DNA of 64,000 nt from Norana najaformis (GCA_964023275.1 OZ029929.1:1630001-1694000); one strand, 5' to 3'; shown: positions 1 to 10,520, numbered from the stretch's first letter. A program made the numbers and translations. The notes: generated by a model from the sequence alone, not told the origin.

Positions 1-174
1 TGATCCACGCATGAAGGGAACCGGAGGAAAGGAAGACCAAGGAAGAACTGGCCAGAGGCCATTAGAGACGAACTGAGATGTTTGGAGATGTCGTGAGACG
101 AGAGGCAGAAGGAGTGGCGATGGACAGAGATGACTGGAGAGGCTGCGTTGCCCAATGGCTGGCCTGCGCAGGAA
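1..174 (+). pseudogene. LINE ORF2 C-terminal fragment, frameshifted
   Basis: The opening bases translate as the C-terminal tail of a non-LTR retrotransposon polymerase. One frame gives RKGRPRKNWPEAIRDELRCL. A second frame then continues with EAEGVAMDRDDWRGCVAQW and stops at TAG near 174. The GRPRKNW...W..CV pattern is typical of RTE-like or related LINE ORF2 ends. The switch between frames near position 100 shows a frameshift, so this copy is dead. The element starts outside the window. It may belong to the same family as the reverse transcriptase fragment at 42990-43870, but the two fragments do not overlap. Confidence 0.65.
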
Positions 175-189
175 GCACCTAGCGGAAAC

Positions 190-800
190 AAAACTAAAAC
201 CTCAACTGACATTTTATTAGTAATTTCGTTGTTTAACGACATTTTATGACCGCCAGGGCCGTTCACGTCCACCCTACATTATCTTAATATGAAATCAAAG
301 ATTGACCCTGCTATCGATTAGTAGTAGTTCCGCAGTTTAACGACAGCTTATGGCATCAAAAGCCTTTGCCGTCGCCCTCCTCCTTTATTAAGGCTTGGGA
401 CTGGCACTACCCCCAAACAAGGCTATCGATTGAATGCAGTCGACGATTATATAGCGTCGAATGAAGCAGTTTTAAAGGTGTCTAAGCAAAGCATTGCTTA
501 TTACTTTGTTCAACGACATCTTACGACTGACAGGGCGTTTACGTCGACTTCACCTTACCCTTATTCACACTAGCTGATAACCTAGCGATTAGTAGTTCCT
601 CAGTTTAACAACAGCTTATGGCATCAAAGGCCGTTGCCGTCGCCCTCCTCCTTTATCCAGGCTTGGGACTGGCACTACCCCCAAACAAGGCAGTGGCGGA
701 GTTAACCTAGCGATTTAAACAAGCGATTTAAAGCTATTGGCAAATAAATAGCGCCGATGGAAGGTATGTTAAAGGTGTCTAAGCGAATGAATTCGCTAAA
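190..800 (-). repeat. Cluster of family A and family B repeats
   Basis: Two B copies (about 321-423 and 591-705) read on the minus strand as GCCACTGCC...CCCAAGCCTGG...AAGGAGGAGGGCGAC...TGCCATAAG..GTCGTTAAACTG. A pieces lie at about 205-300, 430-560 and 740-800 and carry GTTTTAAAGGTGTCTAA and TTTAACGACATCTTATGAC on the plus strand. Both families are dispersed through the window and share their GTCGTTAAAC end. No coding function is seen. Confidence 0.7.
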
Positions 801-838
801 ACTTCATATCCATGGCGGCCTCTGGCGGCCATCTTAAA

Positions 839-992
839 ATGGACTGTGTATGTGTGTGTATATGTATATATGTATGTATATGTATATATATGCCTGCATA
901 TAATATTGATATCTGTATCCGGTATGGTGTCACCTATACTGTAGTAATTATCTCTTGTGACCGTAATTAATACCACATGGAGGGCGCATGCG

Positions 993-1025
<33 letters not shown>

Positions 1026-1151
1026 ATTATGTCTGTGTGTGTTGGCTTTGGCTGCGAAGCACGTACATGCAGCTCATTAAGCGATGATTAGTGTAGAGGC
1101 AGGATAGGGGTTTCCTGGTTCTGCCTGCGGGGCTCATAAAGGATCCCACTG

Positions 1152-1220
<69 letters not shown>

Positions 1221-1690
1221 ATACAGAAAGACAGACAGACAGACACACAGGCACAGACAGTGAGAGAGAGTAAGAGAGACAGAGTAACTAAGATCGATAG
1301 CCAGATCGACAAACAGACCGAGAAGGAAGGCAAATAGACATATATATATGTGTATGTATGTATGTATATATGTATGTATGTATATATGTATGTATGTATA
1401 TATGTATGTATGTATGTATATGGACAGCATTTCATAGAAAGATATACAAAGCTCACAAGACTGAGAGACCGGATAGAACTGCTTGCAGCCGTCTATAGAA
1501 TTTCAAAGCTGTTTTCCTACGGCTTTGTGTGTGTATGCATGTATATCTGTGTATGTATATATGTGTATGTAATTGTGTCAGTATGTATGTATGTGTGTAT
1601 GTATGAGTGTGTACATATGTGTATATGTAAGCCTGTGTATTTTTGTATATATGTGTATATGTAAGTCTATGTGTGTGTGTGTATGTATAT
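839..1690. repeat. Microsatellite block (TATG, TG, ACAG)
   Basis: TATG/TATA-rich DNA at 839-905, a (TG)n run at about 990-1025, ACAG/ACGG at 1155-1260, and TATG/TGTATG at 1340-1425 and 1530-1690. Long ORFs across it only translate the repeats (CLSV, YIHT, MYVC). About 40 bp at 1690-1730 resembles an L2-like tail in reverse (TATATAGCGCC). I see no gene in 1730-2170. Confidence 0.85.
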
Positions 1691-2175
1691 ATCTGGCAAT
1701 TTATATAGCGCCCTTCAAGAACCCACAAAGGCGCTAAATCATGGCTATCGAACAGTTCTGAAAAGGAGCGATTTAATATGAGTTGAGAATGTTTCTTTTG
1801 GGAAAAGACCGTATCTTCGGAAGAAGATTTGCTCCCAAAGGCCGATTCGATATTCGAGAAAGCCCGTATGTATCCGAAACGCTGTACGAAAGTGCGGGGA
1901 CCAGCATGTATGATGTATGCATGTTTGTATGTTTGTATGTATGCATGAATGTTTGAATGATGTATCTGTGCTTGTATGTGTATGTGTGTGGGTGTGTTTG
2001 TGTACGTGTTAGCTAAGGGTAATAAAATATGTTCTTTTACTAAGTGGACTTTCTGTGAGGAGCATCAATGTTCTCAGCAGCAGCAGCTCAGTTGGAATAA
2101 ACTAATGAACTCTGGATCAAATTATTTAGGCTGTTTGCTTTCATGCCAGTCAACATCTGGAATTGCGTACTGTTA

Positions 2176-2251
2176 TGTCATCCATCCGTCCATCCATCCA
2201 TCCATCCGTCCATCCATCCATCCATCCATCCATCCAATCGTTCGTTCAATC

Positions 2252-2283
<32 letters not shown>

Positions 2284-2455
2284 ACCCATCCATTCCTGCA
2301 ACCATCCAATCGTTCATTCATTCATCCATTCATTCATTCATTCATTTGTCCATCCATTCATTCATTCATCCAATCTTTCAATTAATTTATATATTCATTC
2401 ATTCATCCATCCATTCATGCATTCATCCATCCATCCATTCATTCATTCAGAACAT
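2176..2455. repeat. ATCC/ATTC microsatellite
   Basis: An interrupted tetranucleotide array mixing ATCC, ATTC and GTTC. All three frames stay open as HPSI, IHSF and related peptides, so the ORFs here are artefacts. Confidence 0.9.
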
Positions 2456-2529
2456 TTGTATATCACCCCTTCAAGTAGTATACCAAGAGATGCTCCCAGC
2501 AGAGCCCCGGCGAAGGAGAACAATTGTCA

Positions 2530-2910
2530 TCGATGAGCAGGTAAGGTCAGGTTCGGTTCCAGGTCAAGATCGAAGGGTCAGGCAGGTAGAGAGACGGATG
2601 GTTACTGTGGTTGATGTTTGGAATTGGAGCAGCGAGAGAGCATCAGTCGATGGCGCTGATCTATAGTTAAGGACTTCCTCAAGGTCCTTACACAGTAACC
2701 GTCTCAGAGGAGGCTCGAACCCGTACTCTCCACGTTACAAGCCGAGCGTTTTAACCAATCCGCTACCGTGACCCACTGACAAGCCCGGCGCTCAACCAAT
2801 CAGCTATCGTGACCCACATACACGCCAAACGCTCTAACCAATTGGCTACCGTGACCCACATATAAGCCGAGCATTCTAACCAATCGGCTACCGTGCCACA
2901 CGGTATGTAC
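2530..2910 (-). repeat. L2-like fragment followed by amplified SINE heads
   Basis: 2530-2640 matches, in reverse, the L2-like 3' consensus seen at 32340 and 55110 (GGAACCGAACC, GATCTTGACC). 2655-2760 reads on the minus strand as a tRNA-derived SINE with a GGTTCGAGCC B-box-like motif and GAGACGGTTACTGTGT downstream. To its right (2745-2900) the tRNA head alone, CCGATTGGTTAGA...GGTCACGGTAGC in reverse, is repeated about four times at ~42 bp spacing. Confidence 0.65.
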
Positions 2911-3252
2911 ACCTGCTTGTCTGTTTCTGTCTGGTCCTTAATGTCTCTGTGTCTCATTTCCTTTTCGAGTGATTGAATAAGTAAGTGACGCTGAAGTGAC
3001 CGAGATTGATTGGGGTAATCGAGTCTAACTGGTCAAACCGTTTGACGTCATTTCCGCCTCATCCATATTCATCCGCGGGTCTTTCTTCCGCGGTTTATGT
3101 CGACTCCATATATCACATATCACGCCGCGCACTATTTTGAAGGGCTTTACCAATGCGCCGTCTCTGTCCTTGCGTATGTCTGTCTCTCTGGATGTGTTCG
3201 TCTCACTCTTTCTGCCTCCATGACTTAATCCATTTCTTCACCCGACTAGCTG

Positions 3253-3360
<108 letters not shown>

Positions 3361-3654
3361 CAAAGAGCAGACAGTGAACCCTGGGACTCGTGTAGGTCAA
3401 TGTTATTTTTTGGTCTCCCTTGATCGATCAGTGACTCTTGGCTGCTCCGTGGATGGATGCGAATTACACACAGAAGCTATTCTTTTCACGTATACATGTC
3501 TTTCTTGGCCAGTTTTATTTCGGCAAATGCGTTGGCTTCAGACCCCCCTGGGTGATTACTATCCTCCCCCCAAGCCCCATTCATTCGTTAGGGTTGGCTG
3601 GCCCAGATACCTTCAATTTCATCCAGTAATCTTAGCCCCGGCTAAAGAAGTCTA

Positions 3655-4256
3655 TCCATCAATCGATCTCTGTCTCTGTCTCTCTCTGTCTCTGACTCTC
3701 TATGTCTCTCTGTGCCTGTCTTTCTGTCTCCCTCTGTTTCTCTATCTGTCTCTCTTTCTCTCTCTGTCTCTCTGTCTCTCTCTGACTCTCTATCTTTTTC
3801 TTTCTCTCTCTCTCTCTCTTTATCCATCCATCTTTTATCTCCACCCACCCACCCGCATGCCCCGCTATCCACCAATCCATCCATCCATCCATCCATCCAT
3901 TCATCCATCCATCTATCCAGTAATCTATTCTCTTCATCAATCCATTCATCTATTCATCCATCCATCCATCTATTCATCCCTTCTCTCCATCCATCCATCC
4001 ATCCATTCATCCATCCATCCACCCATCCATTCCATGCATCCGTCCAATCATCCATCCATCCACCCACCCACCCACCCACCCATCCATCCTCTCTTCTCTC
4101 CATCCATTCTCTCCATCAGTCCATCCATCCACCCATCCATTCCATTCCATCCATCCATCCATCCGTCCATCCATCCATCCGTCCATCCATCCATCCATCC
4201 ATCCATCCATCCACCCATCCATTCCATTCCATCCATCCATCCATCCATCCATCCAT

Positions 4257-4289
<33 letters not shown>

Positions 4290-4292
4290 AGT
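3655..4292 (+). repeat. CTCT/CTGT then ATCC microsatellite
   Basis: A pyrimidine-rich CTGTCTCT tract (3660-3830) passes into ATCC/ATTC/CACC arrays (3868-4290). Overlapping long ORFs on both strands (HPSI, MDGW) are translations of the repeat. Confidence 0.9.
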
Positions 4293-4560
4293 CGGTCCTC
4301 CGCAGGACGCCCTGTGTATCACTGCGCTGGTCCCTGAGCGGCGCCAGACTAGCTTTACACAGCAAACGGGCAGCAGATGGCGCTAATTCGCGCCGCCCAA
4401 GGCAAATGCCCGCGCAGTGAGACCCGCGCTAAACCATCCATGCGCCGCTTTATACCAGCTGCGGTGGGCGTATATGCAGTGGGTGCACACTTCGAGTGTA
4501 CGTTTTAATGTACGCCTTGCAGACGTTTAACGACTCCTTTTCAGTCATTGTCGCGATTCT
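4293..4560. promoter_or_regulatory. GC-rich, promoter-like patch (weak)
   Basis: Between microsatellite arrays and AT-rich DNA lies a short GC- and CpG-rich stretch with GGCGCCAG, GCGCCGC and CTTTATACC. It is about 1.7 kb upstream of the PPP1R3-like start on the same strand and could be its promoter or first exon. This rests on composition only. The rest of 4560-5395 is unique DNA apart from a reversed LINE-like scrap at about 4985-5090 that resembles 44620-44690. Confidence 0.2.
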
Positions 4561-5394
4561 GCTTAAAATAGCTTGTGGATTTACAGTTAAAAGTTACGGA
4601 CGAAAATCGTTGTAGGCTACAGCGGTATCGAACGATACAAGCCAGCCATCCGTAGATGCAAAACAATATGGACTTCCTTTCAGTAGCAGTTGGACTCAAA
4701 TACAAAGCCACAGCCATCGATAACTTTGAACTTCTCTCGAAATGGAGATGGATTCGACGCGAATGGTTACGACTGGTTCTTGAGCTGCAAAATCTGGTGT
4801 ATCTCCATGTTAGCAGTATCTTTCAGTTAATGCCTTGAGCATAATAACAGTAGCGCTATGTAATTTGACAGATAAGATTAAATCTCGCTGACTGGGCTGG
4901 TCACGTGGGTCCGTAAGCAGAGGTTTCTAGATCGGTCGTATCGTATTTTGTGCCTCTGCCCAAAGCTTTGAGGAAAGTTCTCGCTTAACAAACGAGTCTT
5001 GTCTTGTCTCGTCTTCAGCGGTCTTCGAGCCGAGGATTGGCTGCACCACGGACAATTTTGTACCATCTGCTTCTGTCCCTCGTCTCCTGTAATAACTGGT
5101 CGAACGATAATTCGTAACGATTGAATTATATTTCTTGTGAAGATTCGGGCTCGTAGATACAGAACGCCGGAAGGAATCGCGCTCGTTTGCTATTCGTCAG
5201 AAGTCCACGGAGCTTGGCTTGTTTTCATTGCGTTCCGGCCGTGTTTGACCTGAATTACATTCTATAAGGGAGTCATTGTGTAGAAGTCTTCAACCGTTGG
5301 CGCTTAAGGCGTTAAAAGCGGGTTTGGTGCGTTCGGTCGGTCTAGCTCGGCCCGGATTTTATGTCTGTGTTGTTTATGACTGAGGATAGCGAAG

Positions 5395-5745
5395 CCTTTG
5401 AGAGTATTTTGAATCGATTTGAGGAGTTATCGAGAGGATTTTGAATCGATTTGAATTGCCAGCCACCGGAGATTTTGTGTCAAACTGAAGACTGGTTTAG
5501 AGGATTTGAATCGAGTTGAGGGCCCCGTTAGAGGATTTTGAATCGAGTTGTGGACTCGTTTAGAGGATTTCAATCGAGTTGAGGAGCCAGTTAGAGGATT
5601 TTGAATCGAGTTGAGGACTCGTTTAGAGGATTTGAATCGAATTGGATATCCATTCAGAGGATTTTGAATCAAGTGGAGGACTCAAGAATTTGAATCAAAC
5701 TAAGGAACCAGTTCGAGGATTTTGAATCGAAGTGAGGTTCGCTGT
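5395..5745. repeat. 31-32 bp minisatellite upstream of the PPP1R3-like gene
   Basis: About ten units built on TTAGAGGATTTTGAATCGAG followed by TTGAGGACTCG, alternating 31 and 32 bp. On the minus strand this produces an open NPLTGSSTRLKSS repeat, which is not a gene. The array ends about 520 bp before the start codon of the gene to its right. Confidence 0.8.
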
Positions 5746-6267
5746 GAGGGAACAATAAAAGCTCAGCTCTGAGGGAGTGGAATTTTTGTTTGGCGTTGAT
5801 ATAGCGCCATTTCAGATATACTGCTCGGTAAGGGCAGTGGAAGATTTTCTGCGGATGAGAGACGGATACACTTGATTAGTGTTTCCAACCTACACAAGGA
5901 TTAACCGATGATTAGCGAAAGATTATTGGCCAGTGTCTTTCAGAGATTTCAGGATTAAAGGTTGGAATAATTTTATTTGATTGACACGAAGATAAACGAT
6001 TCGAGAAAGATTACGTACCACGATCTGTTGATGATTTTGGGATTTAGAACTGGGATTTAAACCTCGGATTAGCCAGTTTACTCGGATGATTAGTAGATGA
6101 TTATCGAGTGATTATCGCATGATTAAGAAACCTGTTTTCCGTCGAGGGTTTTACACTAGTAAGCAGACGAAGATTTGCTGAAAGAACTCGCGAGCCAACG
6201 GACTCAGTTTTGAAGTAAGCGACGAATCTTTTGATCTTCAAAGAAACTTCCAGAGCGCTGCATTACC
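5746..6267 (+). other. Leader region before the PPP1R3-like ORF
   Basis: No repeat or ORF stands out. An in-frame TGA at 6232-6234 precedes the ATG, so the coding region cannot extend upstream without splicing. GAAGTAAGC near 6212 resembles a splice donor but has no clear partner. The start context ACCATGG is a strong Kozak match. Confidence 0.4.
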
Positions 6268-7263
6268 ATGGCAACAGCGGAAGGGAGCGGGCTGCCACCT
6301 GGCAGCGAAGCGGAAGTGGTCGAACGCGACATCGATGGCCTTCCGCTGCGCGACCACAAGAAGGTCGACCTCAAGGCGATCCTCGGCCACTTCCCAGAGG
6401 TGGAAGATGACGACGATGATGAAGCACCGGAAGTGGAAATCGACCGGCAGGTGGCACCACAACTGGAAGATCCGGTCGCGGATCTGGAAGAAGGCGAACA
6501 AGAAGAGGAGGAGGATGACGACGAAGAGGATGACGGTTTGAACTGCGTGGTCGAGAGGCAGAGACGCTCCTCCCTCCGCACCGTGCAGCACCAACCCCCC
6601 GACAGCCCGACGGGGGAGCGCAAGGCCGTCCGCTTCGCCGACTCCCTTGGACTCGGGCTCGAAGCGATCCGGGACCTGGCCGACGCCGAGGAGCCCCCTG
6701 AGATCCCCCACTCGGCCATGACCGCCCTTCGCCTTCGCCGAAAGAGGAACCCCAACGCCCGCCTCGTCCTCACCCCAACCTACTCCCCTCCTGCTGTCGA
6801 CGACGCGTTCCTCTCCCGCCTGGAACGCCAGCACGTCCTCCTCGAAAGCTCCTTCGTGTCCAGCCGGGAGCTGACCGTCTCCGGGGTTGTGCGGGTAACG
6901 AACGTGTCCCTCGAAAAATCCGTCTCGGTTCGTTACTCAACCGACTCCTGGGTCACCTACCGTGACGTACCGGCCAAGTACGTACCAAACTCCAACGACG
7001 GTACCACGGACCGTTTCGTGTTCATCGTCCACCTACCGGAGGGATTTGGAGATGAAGTTTCCTCCGCCGACCGCCAGGGGCGTCTTGAGTTCGCCGTCGC
7101 CTTCCACGTGGGCGAAGATACGTTCTGGGATAACAATGACGGCGGAAATTACGTCATCGAGTGCGTCATGCGCAGTCGGGAGTCTTCCATTTCCGGTGAC
7201 CCGAAGACGCCCGACGAGTTCGAGGCGACCGATTGCCAGCCGCTAGGTGGCGTTGGTCAGTGA
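6268..7263 (+). CDS. PPP1R3-like: Protein phosphatase 1 regulatory (glycogen-targeting) subunit, PPP1R3 family
   Basis: A 331-residue, single-exon protein. Members of this family bring the PP1 catalytic subunit to glycogen, where it dephosphorylates glycogen synthase and phosphorylase and so favours glycogen storage. Seen here: an acidic stretch (about residues 46-89); a PP1-docking RVxF-type motif KAVRF at 119-123, followed by ADSLGLGLEAIRD as in vertebrate homologues; then a CBM21 glycogen-binding domain (about 183-296) with GVVRVTNVSLEKSVSVRYST, DSWVTY and the signature WDNNDGGNY (286-294). The length is typical of the B/C/D-type subunits. The start is supported by ACCATGG and an in-frame stop 36 bases upstream. 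G+C is much higher than in the flanks, as expected of coding DNA. The 45 bp minisatellite starts at the stop codon, so part of it is probably 3' UTR. Which vertebrate paralogue it matches best cannot be decided by eye. Confidence 0.93.
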   Translation: MATAEGSGLPPGSEAEVVERDIDGLPLRDHKKVDLKAILGHFPEVEDDDDDEAPEVEIDRQVAPQLEDPVADLEEGEQEEEEDDDEEDDGLNCVVERQRRSSLRTVQHQPPDSPTGERKAVRFADSLGLGLEAIRDLADAEEPPEIPHSAMTALRLRRKRNPNARLVLTPTYSPPAVDDAFLSRLERQHVLLESSFVSSRELTVSGVVRVTNVSLEKSVSVRYSTDSWVTYRDVPAKYVPNSNDGTTDRFVFIVHLPEGFGDEVSSADRQGRLEFAVAFHVGEDTFWDNNDGGNYVIECVMRSRESSISGDPKTPDEFEATDCQPLGGVGQ

Positions 7264-7713
7264 CTGTAAGAACAGGAGGTCCGTTTAGGATATTAACGTT
7301 CTGTATGTGGAATCAACTATATGTCTGAATGCTGCTGTCACTGACAGTAAAAACGGGAGGGCCAGTTTAATCTGTTCGGTTCTTAATGACGGTCGGAAGA
7401 GGAGGTCCCCGCTTTGCTATTTATCTGTGTATAATCAGCTTTAACTTCTGACTATCAGGCACATTAACAGTAAAAACTGGAGGTCCAGCTTCGGTTGTCC
7501 CGTCTATAATGACGGTCAAAACAGGAAGTCTAGCTTAGGTTGTTCAGTCTATAATGATGATCAAAACAGGAGTTCAGCTTAGATGGTTCGGTCTATAATG
7601 ACCGTCGAAACAGGAGGTCCAGCTCATCTTGTTCGGCCAATAATGACCGTCAAAACAGGAGGTCTATAATGACGGTGAAAACAGGAGGTCCAGCTAGGTT
7701 GTTCGGTCTATAA
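7262..7713 (+). repeat. 45 bp minisatellite, left part
   Basis: About nine degenerate units of roughly 45 bp, consensus ACNGTCAAAACAGGAGGTCC then AGCTTAGGTTGTTCGGTC then TATAATG. The first unit begins within a few bases of the PPP1R3-like stop codon. The array resumes at 10067 after the transposon, so the transposon split one array. Confidence 0.85.
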
Positions 7714-10066
7714 CACTGGACAACAAATTTTTACAAAAGTCATGTTACTGAAATGAAATTAGTCAGTTCTTATCAATTTGTATGTGCTGAACACGAATAT
7801 GACAGTGAAAATGCCGAATTGGCTCTAGTTTTTTTGTAATCTGAAATGAAGTAATTTTATATCGCACAATGCATGCCAATAGTGATACACTTACAGTTAA
7901 TATTTGTAAAAACCAGGTCATAGACTAGTTCTTAGATTTTTTTGCCTGTCTCTTGTACAGCTGCTCGGGAGCATCTCTGCGGAGTGTCCAGCAGTAGTCA
8001 GCCAACATTGTAGTGGACCATTTTCCCTGGTATCTTTGCTCCATTGTTGCGATATCTTGATGAAAACGTTCGCCATGTTCGTCACTAACCATACCACAGT
8101 TGTCAGGGAAGAAATCCAGATGGGAATGAAGGAAATGCATCTTCAGAGACATATTGCAGCGAAATTTCTGGTACTGCTTGAGCATGTCTTCTACTAGTTC
8201 CTTGTAGTTTTCTGCCTTAACATTCCCCAGAAAGTCTGTAGACACTAGACGAAAAGCATTCCATGCTTGTTTCGCATCACCCTCCAGCAAGTTGTTGAAG
8301 CGGTCATCTTTGAAGAGTTCTCTAATCTGAGGACCCACAAAAACTCCCTCTTTAATCTTTGCTTCGCTGAGTCGAGGGAATTTTTCATGCAGGTATCGGA
8401 AAGCTGGCGAAGTGCGGTCCATGGCTTTCACGAAGTTCTTCACCAAACCTAGTTTGATGTGAAGGGGTGGTAGTAGGATTTTGTGAGCCTCGACCAGAGC
8501 TGGGTGCTGGATATTCTTCTGTCCAACTGCCATGTTTTGTCTGGGAGTCCATTCCTTCCGCACGTAGTGCAACTCTCTTGCTCGGCTATCCCACTCATAC
8601 AAGAAACACATATATTTTGTATATCCTTGCTGCAGTCCCATTAAAATGGCAACTACCTTCAAATCACCATACAGGTGCCATTTGTACCTGTTATAGTCAA
8701 TGGAATGCAGTAGCTGTTTTAGGTTATCGTATGTCTCTTTCACGTGGACAGCATGCGCTAATGGAATAGATGGAAGACGGTTTCCATTGTGCAAAAGCAC
8801 AGCCTTAAGACTCAATGTTGAAGAGTCTACAAAGAGTCTCCATTCTTGTGGGTCATGAGTGATCTGTAAGGCATTCATGAGGTCGTCAATATTGGAACAG
8901 AATACCAGATTACCTTCCTTCACAAAGAAAGGTTCCAACTGCTGATGGCGCTTTCTATATGAAGTAATTGTGACATCTTCTTCTAGAAGATTCCATTGTT
9001 GGAGTCTTGATCCTAGCAATTCTGCCTTGTTTTTGGATAAGTCCAAATCACGAACAAGGTCATTTAGTTCTTCCTGTGTTATTCTGTGTGGGGTTGATGA
9101 TGCACCACAGTGAAAATCGGGATCACTGCACGCTGACGGACCAGGAGAAGAACATGTCGGCTCACCCTTGTCCTCATCAGATGAATCAAGGAAAATATAT
9201 TCTGCTGGAGGTTCTGGAATAGGAAGTCCATCACCATGTGGAACTGGTCTCAATGCTGACGGAATGTTTGGGTAGACTATTGTCGACTTCTTTTGCTTCG
9301 TTATTCCACCGGAAAGAGGAGGAACCAAGCAGAAGTAACAGTCATCTACGTGGTTGCTTTGCTCTCTCCACACCATGGGAACTGCAAACGGCATTGATGG
9401 TCTTTTGCCATTCAACCACTGTGAAAGCTGTGTTGTACATGTAGCACAGCATATATGCGGGGCCCATGGCTTGTCTTGGTCACCAACCTTGCATTCGAAG
9501 TAAGCATGATATGCCTTCTTGACTTGATAAGTGATACTTTTCTTCTGGTTGGCAAATGTCACTTCCCCACAAATGTAACAAAAGTTGTCCACAGTATTTA
9601 CGCACTTCCGAGGCATTACTGTTCTGTATTGTATCTAAATGGATAAAGTAATAATAGTTTTATAAAACAGTAACTTAAACTGTCTCGCACAAAGTCTGTA
9701 ATATTGTAAATGCTCAACCGTTCCGACTCGCTTTATATAGTACACTGCTGACGTCATCTTACGTCAGCAGCCGACTGGCTGTAGTTTTACATTGCATCAG
9801 AAAATGACGTAATCAACTGTGCATGATGTGTCCATGATGGGATTATGCAATGAGGTGGAATATTACATCATTCTAGACTTATTTAGGATATTGTCGCAGT
9901 CCTACTGCATAAATTTACATGGTGAAACATAAAAAATGAACTATATGAAATATTTTCAGAACGAGAGCCAATAAAAAAATTTTATGGTTATATTCGTGTT
10001 CAGCACACCAAGATGCTACACATTAGGGCCTTTTCCAGTCAGTAACGATTTCTATGTTGACCAGTG
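7714..10066 (-). mobile_element. Complete DNA transposon, CACTGG ends, TAA target duplication
   Basis: The termini are CACTGGACAACA (7714-7725) and the reverse of CACTGGTCAACA (10055-10066), 11 of 12 identical. A perfect 18 bp subterminal inverted repeat, TGTGCTGAACACGAATAT, lies at 7783-7800 and 9990-10007. The flanks read TCTATAA on the left and TAATGAG on the right, while uninterrupted host units read TCTATAATGAC, so insertion duplicated TAA. One intact ORF on the minus strand fills most of the element. CACTG-type ends with a 3 bp duplication resemble the CMC/EnSpm group of cut-and-paste elements, but that placement is inference. Confidence 0.85.
7925..9616 (-). CDS. Transposase-like protein of the 7714-10066 element
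   Basis: An uninterrupted 563-residue ORF. The N-terminus carries paired cysteines, CYIC (13-16), CCATC (56-60) and CYFC (93-96), which look like zinc-binding, possibly DNA-binding, modules. Residues 100-180 are proline- and acid-rich. The remainder is a compact domain that ends with DFFPDNCG, the motif SDEHGERFHQDI (511-522) and a basic tail. Proteins ending with this DEHGERFHQ signature occur in large numbers in cnidarian, arthropod and other animal genomes, consistent with a mobile-element origin. The inverted-repeat ends around it support a transposase role. The catalytic acids cannot be assigned by eye; E514 and D521 lie in the conserved block. No stop or frameshift is present, so the copy may be young or under selection. 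Short plus-strand ORFs over it are shadows. Confidence 0.8.
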   Translation of the reverse strand: MPRKCVNTVDNFCYICGEVTFANQKKSITYQVKKAYHAYFECKVGDQDKPWAPHICCATCTTQLSQWLNGKRPSMPFAVPMVWREQSNHVDDCYFCLVPPLSGGITKQKKSTIVYPNIPSALRPVPHGDGLPIPEPPAEYIFLDSSDEDKGEPTCSSPGPSACSDPDFHCGASSTPHRITQEELNDLVRDLDLSKNKAELLGSRLQQWNLLEEDVTITSYRKRHQQLEPFFVKEGNLVFCSNIDDLMNALQITHDPQEWRLFVDSSTLSLKAVLLHNGNRLPSIPLAHAVHVKETYDNLKQLLHSIDYNRYKWHLYGDLKVVAILMGLQQGYTKYMCFLYEWDSRARELHYVRKEWTPRQNMAVGQKNIQHPALVEAHKILLPPLHIKLGLVKNFVKAMDRTSPAFRYLHEKFPRLSEAKIKEGVFVGPQIRELFKDDRFNNLLEGDAKQAWNAFRLVSTDFLGNVKAENYKELVEDMLKQYQKFRCNMSLKMHFLHSHLDFFPDNCGMVSDEHGERFHQDIATMEQRYQGKWSTTMLADYCWTLRRDAPEQLYKRQAKKSKN

Positions 10067-10262
10067 TAATGAGCGCCAAAAATAGGAGGTCCAGCTTAGG
10101 TATTGAGCATGCGCGTAACCAACGACGCTGTGTTGGATCATTGACAATAAAAACAGGTCCAATTGACAATCGTTGCATATTTAATCGCCAGTCTGCCTCC
10201 AGAGGCGTGTTCAGTAATTGACAGTAAAAACTGGAGGTCCAGCAACTAACGCTTCGAATGTG
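10067..10262 (+). repeat. 45 bp minisatellite, right part
   Basis: Continuation of the host array interrupted by the transposon: AAAAATAGGAGGTCCAGCTT, AATAAAAACAGGTCC and AGTAAAAACTGGAGGTCCAG at 10078, 10147 and 10222. Copies are more spaced and diverged than on the left. AATAAA occurs just after the array (about 10287) and could serve as a distal poly(A) signal for the PPP1R3-like gene. 10290-10440 holds nothing I recognise. Confidence 0.7.
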
Positions 10263-10439
10263 TGTACTCAAACTCTTCTGCTACTAATAAAACGCTTTAC
10301 TAATGAAAATAAAACTTAATTGCTACTGAGAGCAGGAACTAAAGTGGCCAGAATTTGCACAAACATGTTTTGTTTTATGGGGTAACAAAACAAGCCGAAA
10401 TAGTGTTGAGAAAATCCAGTGCATGGATGATTGCCTGAA

Positions 10440-10520
10440 TATGTACTTATGTGTGTATGTATGCATTTATGTATGTGTATGTATGCATGCATTTATGTAT
10501 GTGAGTGTGTATTTGTGCTT
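10440..10520. repeat. TATG microsatellite
   Basis: A short TATG/CATT array. 10520-10745 is unique and has no supportable gene. Confidence 0.7.

Noticed and set aside
2476..2540. Exon-like MLPAEPRRRRTIVIDEQ before GTAAGG, recalling a cohesin RAD21 segment
   Set aside because: The ATCGATGAGCAGG...GGTTCGGTTCC part lines up with the reversed L2-like repeat (ATCGATAGGCAGGAAGGGTT elsewhere), so the donor and part of the exon are repeat-derived.
5395..5745. CRISPR-like regular repeats
   Set aside because: There are no unique spacers; the units abut and this is eukaryotic minisatellite DNA. The same applies to 22.5 kb and 58.7 kb.
6204..6834. Long minus-strand ORFs over the PPP1R3-like gene
   Set aside because: Shadows of a GC-rich coding region; the plus strand has the conserved RVxF and CBM21 motifs.
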